NCBI GenBank assembly: GCA_015223225.1
Contig: JADFCQ010000001.1
Coordinates: 248,001-312,000, forward strand
Direction: 5' to 3'
Length of the DNA stretch: 64,000 bases
From: Acetobacteraceae bacterium H6797
GTDB lineage: Bacteria; Pseudomonadota; Alphaproteobacteria; Acetobacterales; Acetobacteraceae
Part shown: positions 47,441 to 55,099 of the stretch, one piece after another
How the letters are laid out: each line of letters begins with the position of its first letter
How positions within the stretch are numbered: the stretch's first letter is position 1
Translations under genes and position numbers: made by a program
Notes under the pieces: model-generated
Seen by the model: the letters and a program-made list of their open reading frames with translations, nothing else
Databases searched by the model: none
Told to the model about the DNA's origin: nothing

Positions 47441-49456
47441 CTACCCCGCCCGCGCCATCACCTTCCGCACCTGCGCCTGCCACGCGCTCCAGGCGGCATC
47501 CGCGCGGGCGCCGGCCTGTTCGGCATCCTGGCTGGCGCGGGTGAGGTTGCGGCGCGCGGCCTCGCGTTCCGCCCCCGTGCGATCCTCCACGGCCTGGCGG
47601 GCGCGGGTCAGGGCATTATCGGCTGTCTCGTAGCTGCGATACTGCGCGGCGAAGGCATCGAGCAGGCGCCGCGCCTCCTCCATATCGGCGATCAGCGCCG
47701 TCAGCGCGTCGCGGCCCTCCATGCCCGCCGGTGCATTGGCCAGCAATTGCCGCAGCGTCTCGAGCGAGCCCGGGCCGCCCGGCAGGCGGCTCAGCGAGGG
47801 CTCGACATCCACCATGCGCCAGTTGAGCAGCAGCGGATCGCCCAGCCCCGCGTCCCAGAGCGCGACCTCACGCCGGATCTCCCGCTCGAAAGGCAAGCGC
47901 AGCGTCACTGCCGAGCCGTCGAGCATGACGCGATGGCGCAGGCCGAAATCGCCCTCGGCCGAAACCTCGAAAGCGGGCTTGGCCCCGTTCCGGCGCGGCA
48001 GGTCGATCAGCAGCGGGCCCTTCGCACCCTTGGGGTCGATGGCGAAGGCCGTCTCCTCGATCCGCACACCCCGCACCAGCACCTTGCCCGGGGCGAAGCT
48101 CACCGCATCGGCCCGCTCGCGGTTGCTGGTCGAGCGGGTGACGAGCACGTCCCGGTCCCGCCCGAAGGCGATGAGCCGCGTCTCGCCGGGCGGCAGGGCG
48201 CGCAATTCTGCATCGCCGAGCCAATTGCCCTGCTCGGCGCCCTGGCTGCCATAGACCGTCACCAGCCCATCGGGGAGAAGCTGGCCGGTCTTGTTCGTCA
48301 GGCTCGCGGCCAGGAGCGGGTTGCGGGAGGCGCTATCCTGGATCCACCAGACGCGCTCGCTCTCCAGCGTCGCGTCGAGGAAGGGCAGGTTCGCCGTCTC
48401 GCCCGAGCGCAGCGTCACCGGCTCGGGCAGGGTGAAGGCGATGCGCCCCTGCGAGGCGGCCGTCAGGGCCGGCTGGGCGGCATTGGCGAATTCGGCCTGC
48501 CCCGCGCCCATGGCCGAGCCCGAGAGGCGCCGCATCGGCGCGGCGGGGGCGGGCGCGGGGGCCACCATCGACATCTCGGCGGCTGGCGGGGGCGGCGGGG
48601 CCGCGCCGGTATCGGCCTGAACCGTGACCTGCTGCGCCACCCGCACTGGCACCTCGCGGCGCGGCACCAGGATGGGCGCATAGAGCGCCTGGCGCAGCGC
48701 GGCGGCCTCCCCCGTCACGAGCGAGAGGCGGATGCCGTTCCAGTCGCTGCCCGAGACATTCTCGATGGTGGCCCAGCCCTGCAGCCGCGCGTCGCCCTTC
48801 TCCGAGGGCACGACGAGGCGCCAGGAGGGCTTCCAGACCGGCGCGCCGGTGACGGTCAGCACCGAAATCTCGCGCGCCGCATTGCCCTTTAGCGCGATCT
48901 CCACCTGACGGTCGGCCGTGCCCTGGGCGGTGGCGACGGCCTCGGCGGCGCGGCCCAGGCGCGCGGCGAGGGTCTTGTCGGCCAGCGTCACCTCGTCGCC
49001 GTCACGCAGCGTCACGGCGCGCAGGCCCGTCGCGGTGATGATGCTGACGCGCAGCCCCTGCTCGGTATCGGCAGCATCGGCGAGGCGGCCTGAGACGCCC
49101 CCCGCCTCCACCTGCTGGCCCCTGAGCGCGGAAAGCAGCGCGATGCGGCTGACCATGTCCTCCGGCTTGAAGGGCAGGCCGCGGAAGGCCTCCTCGGCGA
49201 GGTTCAGCGCCGGCAGGCGGATGCCCAGCACCGTCCCGGCCGGATCGAAGATCACAAGGCTCTTCAGCAGGTCATCCACATCGCCGACGGGCACGCGCAG
49301 CGTCGCGCCTTCATCGGGCCCGATGCGGGCAGCACGGTCGATCTGCGAGAGGCCCGTGGAGGAGAGCGTCACCGCCCGCACGCTCAGTTCGGCGGCGCTC
49401 GCGGCCGTCCATGGCAGGGCGAGCGCGATGGCGAGAGAGAGGGCGGCGTGACGCAT
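47441..49456 (-). CDS. DUF4139 domain-containing secreted protein
   Basis: A 671-residue protein with a Sec signal (MRHAALSLAIALALPWTAASA). A central DUF4139-type region contains VLTVTGAPVWKPSWRL and DWNGIRLSLVTGEA. A Pro/Ala-rich linker with several consecutive prolines lies near residue 290, and the C-terminal 80 residues form a charged coiled coil. Related to MuiA-type (mucoidy inhibitor A) proteins, of unknown mechanism. The start at 49456 gives the signal peptide; 30 upstream codons are not used. Confidence 0.8.
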   Translation of the reverse strand: MRHAALSLAIALALPWTAASAAELSVRAVTLSSTGLSQIDRAARIGPDEGATLRVPVGDVDDLLKSLVIFDPAGTVLGIRLPALNLAEEAFRGLPFKPEDMVSRIALLSALRGQQVEAGGVSGRLADAADTEQGLRVSIITATGLRAVTLRDGDEVTLADKTLAARLGRAAEAVATAQGTADRQVEIALKGNAAREISVLTVTGAPVWKPSWRLVVPSEKGDARLQGWATIENVSGSDWNGIRLSLVTGEAAALRQALYAPILVPRREVPVRVAQQVTVQADTGAAPPPPPAAEMSMVAPAPAPAAPMRRLSGSAMGAGQAEFANAAQPALTAASQGRIAFTLPEPVTLRSGETANLPFLDATLESERVWWIQDSASRNPLLAASLTNKTGQLLPDGLVTVYGSQGAEQGNWLGDAELRALPPGETRLIAFGRDRDVLVTRSTSNRERADAVSFAPGKVLVRGVRIEETAFAIDPKGAKGPLLIDLPRRNGAKPAFEVSAEGDFGLRHRVMLDGSAVTLRLPFEREIRREVALWDAGLGDPLLLNWRMVDVEPSLSRLPGGPGSLETLRQLLANAPAGMEGRDALTALIADMEEARRLLDAFAAQYRSYETADNALTRARQAVEDRTGAEREAARRNLTRASQDAEQAGARADAAWSAWQAQVRKVMARAG

Positions 49457-49560
49457 TGGCGTTTCCTTGTTCCGTTCCGTTCCGTGCCCTGCCCGCGCCC
49501 CCGGCGGGCCCGTCCGCGACGATGCGGATCGGCAGGGCCTCTGCATCCAGGCCCGCAGGC

Positions 49561-50460
49561 TCAGCGACGGTTGCGGCGAAAACGCGGCATCCTTCCGTCA
49601 AGAACAAGCAGGCCCAAGGTGATCAAGGCCATGCCGGCCCATTGCGCAAGGCCCGGCACCTCGCCCAGCGCCACCCAGCCGATCAAAACGGCGCTGGCCG
49701 GGACGAGCTGGGTGACCAGCGCCGCCGCATTGGCCCCAGCCCCGTTCAGGATGCGGAAGAAGAGCGCATAGGCGAAGCCGGTGCAGACCAGGCCCAAGGC
49801 GAGGATGGCGCCAAGCGTCTCCGTATCGGGCCAGGGCAGCGTCCAGGGTCGGTCGAGGATCAGCGCGACGGGCAGGATGAGCAGGGCCGCCGCCGTCACC
49901 TGCCCCGTCGCGGCGGCGAGCGGGGCGACGCCCATCCGCTTGAAGCGCCGGCCCCAGACGGTGGCCAGGGCGTAGGACATGCAAGCCCCGAGCGCGGCCA
50001 GGATGCCCGGCAGCTCGCCCAGCGCCTGGCCCGTGAGGCGCGGGGCCATGAGCACCACCACGCCGAAAAGCCCGATCAGCACGCCCCCGATGCGCCGGGG
50101 GCTGAGGCGTTCATCGGCCGTCGCGTAATGGGCGATGACGGCGGTGAGCACCGGCGTCGTGGCATTCACCACCGCGCCCAGGCCCACGCCGATGCTCTTC
50201 TGCGACCAGACGATGAGCGTGAAGGGGATGAGGTTGTTCAGCACCGCCATGACCGCCCAGGCACCGATCAGCGCCGGGGAGAGCGGCAGCCTCTGCCGCT
50301 TGATCCAGAGCGCGGCGCCGAGGCCGAGCGCGGCCAATACGACGCGGCTCAGCACCACCGTCAGCGGCGGCCAGACGGCCACGGCCATTTTCATGAAGAG
50401 GAAGCTACCGCCCCAGATCAGCGAAAGAAGGAGAAGGGCGGCCCATATCGCGGCATTCAT
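49561..50460 (-). CDS. DMT-superfamily (EamA) transporter
   Basis: A 299-residue membrane protein with ten helices in two EamA repeats; LLLLSLIWGGSFLFMKMAV opens the first. It is a probable exporter with unknown substrate. The ATG at 50460 has an AGGG motif upstream; a GTG three codons earlier is the alternative. It differs clearly from the DMT gene at 12731. Confidence 0.85.
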   Translation of the reverse strand: MNAAIWAALLLLSLIWGGSFLFMKMAVAVWPPLTVVLSRVVLAALGLGAALWIKRQRLPLSPALIGAWAVMAVLNNLIPFTLIVWSQKSIGVGLGAVVNATTPVLTAVIAHYATADERLSPRRIGGVLIGLFGVVVLMAPRLTGQALGELPGILAALGACMSYALATVWGRRFKRMGVAPLAAATGQVTAAALLILPVALILDRPWTLPWPDTETLGAILALGLVCTGFAYALFFRILNGAGANAAALVTQLVPASAVLIGWVALGEVPGLAQWAGMALITLGLLVLDGRMPRFRRNRR

Positions 50461-50523
50461 GCGCCGCACCCTGACGGTCGGGCGCGATTCTGTCCCGGCC
50501 GGAAATTGCGGTGCAGCCCCGCC

Positions 50524-51963
50524 TCAGCGCGGCCTGGGGAGCACCGCCACATCCTGCCCCGGCGCGGGCGTCTGGACGATGAAGAGGCGATAGGCCTCAG
50601 CCTCGATCCCCTTGCGCGCGCGGATCACGCGGCCCACCGGCTCGGCGCCGGGCCAATAGGGAGCGGCGCTCCGCCGTTCGCTCTGCAGCAGCAGCCCGCG
50701 CTGTCCGGGCTCGGGCGGCGAGAGGCGGAAGAGGTCCCACCGGTCGCCGATGGCCACCACGGGCACCCCCTTGGGAAGATGCAGCGCTAGTTCGGCGGCG
50801 AGGCTGTATTCTTCCGAGGCGATGAAGCTCGCGCCGTTCTTCACCCGTGCCTCCTCCATCGCGGCGGCCAGTTCAGGCCAGCCGCCGAGCCGGGCCAGCG
50901 TCGGGTCCGAGCCGCGCTTGAGCGGCAGGGGGGCCGCGATGGCCTGGATGAGCACCGGCACCAGCACCAGCCCGCTCATAGCCAACGCAGGCACGCGCCA
51001 GCGGGCCGCCCGCGCGCCGAGGCAGCCGGCGGCGGCGATGCAGAGCGTCGGGTAGAGGATGGCCGGCCAATTGCCCTGCACGCGGCTGCCTGTCGCCTGC
51101 CAGAGGAAGATCAGCGTCGCCGGCACCGTCATGGCGACGAGCAGCGCGGCGCCCCGGTCGCGCTTCAGCGCCAGCTTCACCGCCGCCGCCACGCCCAGCA
51201 CGCCGAGCACGAAGATGATCGGCGTGGCGAGGGCGAATTGCGCGCCGATCAGCTCGCCGAGATAGCGGAAGGTGAAGCCATGGCCATCACCCGCGCGGCC
51301 GCCCTGCTTGGCGAAGCTCGCCCAGCCATGCTCGGCATTCCAGAGGATCACGGGCGTGAAAATGGCGACGGCCAGCGCCCCGCCGGCCCAGATCCAGCCG
51401 CGCAGCAGATGCCGCCTCAGGCCCGCATCGCTCAACACCCAGAGCAGGATGCCGAGGCCGAGGAAGACGGCGGTGTATTTCGAGGCCAGTGCGCAGCCCG
51501 CGAAAGCCCCCGCGATCAGCCACCACCAGCCGGGGCCCCCGAGGGAAATCCGCGCCAGGGCCCAGAGCGTGAAGCACCAGAAGACGATCTGCGGCGTATC
51601 GGGCGTGATGAGGATAGAGCCTGCCGCGATCATCAGCGTCGCGTTGAACAGCGCCGCCGACCAGACGCCCACGCGGCGCCCGGGAAAGATCCGCTCCGCC
51701 GCGTCGGCCAGCGCCCAGGAGGCGAGCGCGACCCCGATCGGCGCCAGCAGTCGGATGCCCAGCGCATTCTCGCCCGCGATCAGCGTGCCCGCCCTGATCC
51801 AAAGCGCGACCATCGGCGGATGGTCCAGATAGCCCGTCGCCAGCGCCCGGCTCCAGACCCAGTAATAGGCCTCGTCGGGCGCCAGCGGCAGCAGGGCCGC
51901 GACCAGCAGGCGAAGCGCCGTGAGCGCCAGCAGCGCCCAGCCCCAGTTGGACAGGCGGTTCAT
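50524..51963 (-). CDS. Membrane glycosyltransferase, GT39/ArnT-like
   Basis: A 479-residue protein with about eleven helices. LAPDEAYYWVWSRAL in the first periplasmic loop has the catalytic Asp-Glu pair of GT-C enzymes, and GYLDHPPMVALWI is typical of the ArnT/GT83-GT39 branch. It probably transfers a sugar from a polyprenyl phosphate to lipid A or another envelope acceptor. Its start overlaps the stop of the GT2-GtrA gene by 4 nt, so donor synthesis and transfer are coupled. Confidence 0.87.
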   Translation of the reverse strand: MNRLSNWGWALLALTALRLLVAALLPLAPDEAYYWVWSRALATGYLDHPPMVALWIRAGTLIAGENALGIRLLAPIGVALASWALADAAERIFPGRRVGVWSAALFNATLMIAAGSILITPDTPQIVFWCFTLWALARISLGGPGWWWLIAGAFAGCALASKYTAVFLGLGILLWVLSDAGLRRHLLRGWIWAGGALAVAIFTPVILWNAEHGWASFAKQGGRAGDGHGFTFRYLGELIGAQFALATPIIFVLGVLGVAAAVKLALKRDRGAALLVAMTVPATLIFLWQATGSRVQGNWPAILYPTLCIAAAGCLGARAARWRVPALAMSGLVLVPVLIQAIAAPLPLKRGSDPTLARLGGWPELAAAMEEARVKNGASFIASEEYSLAAELALHLPKGVPVVAIGDRWDLFRLSPPEPGQRGLLLQSERRSAAPYWPGAEPVGRVIRARKGIEAEAYRLFIVQTPAPGQDVAVLPRPR

Positions 51964-53054
51964 CGCGAGGCGCGCCAGACCAGCGTGCTCGAAACGGCAT
52001 AATTCCACACCACGGTCATCAGCGCCCCCGCGCCACCCGCCAGGCCCCAGCCTGCGATCCCCTGCCGCACCATGAGCACCGCGATGCCGTTATTGGCCGC
52101 CGCCCCGATGCCGCAGACCACGTAGAAGAGAAGCAGCCCGCGCCAGAGCCTCGGCCCCTTGAGCCGGGTGTCGCGGTAGGTGAGCTTGTTGTTGAGCCAG
52201 AAATTCACCGTCATGGCCACGAAGGTCGCGGCCCATTGCGCCGTGCCGAAACGCGCGCCCGGCACCTCGCCGACCAGCCAGAGCACGGCCAGATGCACCG
52301 CGAGGCCCACCATCCCCACCGCGCAGAAGCCGAGGAAGCGCAGCGGCACCAGGCCGAAGAGCGCACGGTCGATGAGCTGGCCGAGGAAGTCCAGCAGCAC
52401 GCCCGCATCGAGCTTGCTTTCGCCGGCGAAGCGCTGGCGGAAGACATAGGGCACCTCGGCCACTTTCATCGGCCGCCCAGCGGCGAGGAGGATGTCGAAG
52501 AGGATCTTGAACCCCCTGCCCTTCAGCTTCGGCGCCAGGGCATCGAGCGTGGCCCGCGGCAGCATGAAGAAGCCGCTCATCGGGTCATTCACCCGGCTCG
52601 GGATGAAGGCGCGGGCCAAGTCGCCACCCAGGTTGGAGATGCGCTGGCGGATGGGCGAGAGCCCCTCGCTGCTATCCCCGCCCTCGACATGGCGGCTGCC
52701 GATGGCGATCTCGGCCTCGCCCGATTCCAAGCGGGCCAGCATCTCGGGCAGGATGGTCTCGTCATGCTGGAGGTCGCCATCGATCACCGCCACATGGGTC
52801 GCGGCCGAGGCGAGCATGCCCTCGATACAGGCGCTGGCGAGGCCGCGGCGGCCGACACGGCGGATGCAGCGCACCCGCGCATCCTCCCCGGCAATGGCCT
52901 TGGCGATGCCGGCGGTGCCATCGGGGCTGTTATCGTCGACGAAAATCACCTCCCAACTCACCCCGGCAAGGGCGGCATCGAGGCGGCGGACCATCTCCGC
53001 GACATTCCCCGCCTCATTGTAGCAGGGGACGATGACCGAAAGCCGCAGCGCCAT
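51960..53054 (-). CDS. Polyprenyl-phosphate glycosyltransferase (GT2) fused to GtrA domain
   Basis: A 364-residue protein. Residues 1-230 are a GT2 domain of the dolichol-phosphate mannose synthase type (VIVPCYNEAGN, FVDDNSPDGT, VIDGDLQHDE). Residues about 240-360 are four helices of a GtrA-like domain (RFLGFCAVGMVGLAVHLAVL), which may flip the lipid-linked sugar. The fusion places synthesis and translocation in one protein. Overlaps both neighbours by a few bases. Confidence 0.9.
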   Translation of the reverse strand: MALRLSVIVPCYNEAGNVAEMVRRLDAALAGVSWEVIFVDDNSPDGTAGIAKAIAGEDARVRCIRRVGRRGLASACIEGMLASAATHVAVIDGDLQHDETILPEMLARLESGEAEIAIGSRHVEGGDSSEGLSPIRQRISNLGGDLARAFIPSRVNDPMSGFFMLPRATLDALAPKLKGRGFKILFDILLAAGRPMKVAEVPYVFRQRFAGESKLDAGVLLDFLGQLIDRALFGLVPLRFLGFCAVGMVGLAVHLAVLWLVGEVPGARFGTAQWAATFVAMTVNFWLNNKLTYRDTRLKGPRLWRGLLLFYVVCGIGAAANNGIAVLMVRQGIAGWGLAGGAGALMTVVWNYAVSSTLVWRASR

Positions 53055-53749
53055 CAGGCCGTGGCCTTCTCGAGCGCGGTCCAGAAGAAGCGGAACAGGG
53101 GCAGGTTGGCCTCGGCGAAGCTGGCGAAATCATCCACCAGTTCGGGCTCGCCCAGGCGGGCATCCTCGAAAGGCCGATGGGTGACGAAGGAAGTGAAGCG
53201 CAGCGCCTCGGCCACCGGGCTTCCGGCATGCTCCTCGAAGCCGCGCGGCAGGCGCTTGAGCGCGTATTCCGGATCGAGCGCGAGGCCCTTGGCGTCAAGC
53301 GCCTTCTCCACCGCGAGCCAGCCCTTCGGCTCGGCCAGGATATGCCGGCGCATGGCGAGAAGCTGGCGCGGCTCGGGGTGCCAGAAGCCGGCGGCCATGA
53401 AGCAGCCCTGCGGGTCGATATGGAGATAGGCCAGGCCCGGCGTGCCCTTGCGCCCATCGGGCGAGAGGATGGCGCCGGCATTGGTCTTGTAGGGCCGCTT
53501 GTCTTTCGCGAATCGCACGTCGCGCTGCAGGCGGAAAATGCCTTTGGCCGGATCGCCGATCAGCGGCACGCCGCGTTTGGCGAAGGCCTTGGTCGCCTCG
53601 GTCAGGAAGGCCGCGAAGGGGGCCTTCAGCGCCGATTCGTAGAGGGGCTTGTTCTCGTTGAACCAGGTCCGGTCCTGGTAGAAGTCCACCGCGCGGAGGA
53701 AGCCAAGCGCCTCGGGCGGAAAACCGGTGAAGGCGTTGTCATCCGCCAT
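53054..53749 (-). CDS. DUF2461 family protein (TIGR02453)
   Basis: A 231-residue soluble protein. FYQDRTWFNENKPLYE and FRLQRDVRFAKDKRPYKTNAGAI are the conserved segments of DUF2461, whose function is unknown. The ATG at 53749 gives the standard N-terminus; the upstream frame runs into the tRNA-Lys gene. Its stop overlaps the GT2-GtrA start (TGATG), making it the first gene of the three-gene unit. Confidence 0.85.
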   Translation of the reverse strand: MADDNAFTGFPPEALGFLRAVDFYQDRTWFNENKPLYESALKAPFAAFLTEATKAFAKRGVPLIGDPAKGIFRLQRDVRFAKDKRPYKTNAGAILSPDGRKGTPGLAYLHIDPQGCFMAAGFWHPEPRQLLAMRRHILAEPKGWLAVEKALDAKGLALDPEYALKRLPRGFEEHAGSPVAEALRFTSFVTHRPFEDARLGEPELVDDFASFAEANLPLFRFFWTALEKATA

Positions 53750-53791
53750 CGCGCCGCACTCCAGGCTGAACGCCGCATTCGGAAGGGTGCA

Positions 53792-53864
53792 TGTGCCCGC
53801 CGGGACTCGAACCCGGGACCCCATGATTAAAAGTCACGTGCTCTACCGGCTGAGCTACGGGCAC
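53792..53864 (-). tRNA. tRNA-Lys(TTT)
   Basis: A 73-nt gene with acceptor stem GTGCCCG / CGGGCAC, anticodon loop CTTTTAA (anticodon TTT) and T-loop TTCGAGT. No encoded CCA, in contrast to the tRNA-Pro gene in this window. It lies upstream of the DUF2461 gene on the same strand. Confidence 0.97.
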
Positions 53865-53920
53865 GCAGTAACGCGGAGAAACCCTCTGGGCCGCGATTAG
53901 TCAAGCCCGGAGGCGAGTCC

Positions 53921-53944
53921 GGGCGGGGCATGGCTGCCCCGCCC
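53921..53944 (-). terminator. Hairpin after the cyclophilin gene
   Basis: A perfect 10-bp stem (GGGCGGGGCA / TGCCCCGCCC) with a 4-nt loop, 23 nt after the cyclophilin stop and before tRNA-Lys on the minus strand. No T tract. Confidence 0.5.
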
Positions 53945-53967
53945 GGCTTCTGGTCAGCAGCCGGAGA

Positions 53968-54543
53968 TCACTGCGGATCGGCGGCGATGCGGGCCTTGAT
54001 GATCTTGTCCGGGTTCTGGACCATGCCCGAACCGCCGGCCCCGCGCTTGATCTTGTCGACCACTTCCATGCCGGAAACCACGCGGCCCCAGATGGTGTAC
54101 TGGCCGTCGAGGTGCGAGGACGGGGCGAACATGATGAAGAACTGGCTGTTCGCGCTGTTCGGGTTCTGCGTGCGGGCGGCGCCCACGGTGCCGCGCAGGA
54201 AGCGCGCCTTGGTCGGCGGGCTGAACTCGGCGGGGAGGTCCGGCAGGTCCGAGCCGCCCGTGCCAGTGCCGGTCGGGTCACCGCCCTGGGCCATGAAGCC
54301 CTCGATCACGCGATGGAAGGGCGTGCCGTTGTAGAAGCCGCGGCGCACCAGTTCCTTCACGCGCTCCACATGCTTCGGCGCGAGGTCCGGCAGAAGCTGA
54401 ATAGTCACGTCGCCGTCCTTCAGCGTCAGGATCAGCGTGTTCTGCGGGTCGAGCGCGGGCTGGGCCTGGGCTTCGGTGCTGGTTTCGGTCATGAGGCCTC
54501 CGGCCGTGAGGATGGTTGCGGCAATCAGGGTGCGACGGTTCAT
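53968..54543 (-). CDS. Cyclophilin-type peptidyl-prolyl isomerase, exported
   Basis: A 191-residue protein with a signal sequence (RRTLIAATILTAGG) and a cyclophilin domain. FHRVIEGFMAQGGDPTGTGTGG, NSANSQFFIMFA and DGQYTIWGRVVSGMEVVD are the active-site segments, with Arg, Phe, Met and Gln in place. It probably acts as a periplasmic folding catalyst. The ATG at 54543 begins the signal peptide. It lies 40 nt downstream of coaD. Confidence 0.92.
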   Translation of the reverse strand: MNRRTLIAATILTAGGLMTETSTEAQAQPALDPQNTLILTLKDGDVTIQLLPDLAPKHVERVKELVRRGFYNGTPFHRVIEGFMAQGGDPTGTGTGGSDLPDLPAEFSPPTKARFLRGTVGAARTQNPNSANSQFFIMFAPSSHLDGQYTIWGRVVSGMEVVDKIKRGAGGSGMVQNPDKIIKARIAADPQ

Positions 54544-54583
54544 GTGATTGGCGTCCCCTGCGGGGTTGGTGAGCGGCGGCCGT

Positions 54584-55099
54584 TCAGTCGGCGGCCGGTT
54601 GGCGCACACGCTTGAGCGTGCGCTCCAATGTCAGGGTGGGGACAAAGCTGGAAATGTCACCACCCAGGCGGGCGATCTCCTTCACGAAGCGCGAGGAGAT
54701 GAACTGGTTGCGTTCGCTGGCCATCAGGAACACGGCCTCGATCGAGGGATCGAGCCGGTGGTTCATGCCGGCCATCTGGAACTCGTAGTCGAAATCGGTG
54801 ACGGCGCGGAGCCCGCGCACGATCATGCGCGCGCCCACGGAATGGGCCAAGTCGATCAGCAGCCCCTCGAAGGGAACCACCTCGATCACCGTCCCCGTCC
54901 GTTGGGCGATCGCCGCCGTCTCGGCCCGGACCAGCTCCACCCGCTCCTCGAGCGGAAAGAGCGGGCTTTTGCCCAGGTTGATCGCCACCCCGATCACCAG
55001 CCGGTCCAGCACCCTCGCGGCGCGGCCGATGATGTCCAGGTGGCCATTGGTCACCGGGTCGAACGTGCCGGGGTAAACCCCGACATGACGATCAGGCAT
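54584..55099 (-). CDS. coaD: Phosphopantetheine adenylyltransferase
   Basis: A 171-residue nucleotidyltransferase that makes dephospho-CoA from 4'-phosphopantetheine and [13 protein letters not shown] holds the T/HxGH nucleotide motif and [12 protein letters not shown] and SSRFVKEIA follow. It overlaps the gyrA end by 8 nt, and the order gyrA-coaD-cyclophilin is common in alphaproteobacteria. Confidence 0.96.
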   Translation of the reverse strand: MPDRHVGVYPGTFDPVTNGHLDIIGRAARVLDRLVIGVAINLGKSPLFPLEERVELVRAETAAIAQRTGTVIEVVPFEGLLIDLAHSVGARMIVRGLRAVTDFDYEFQMAGMNHRLDPSIEAVFLMASERNQFISSRFVKEIARLGGDISSFVPTLTLERTLKRVRQPAAD

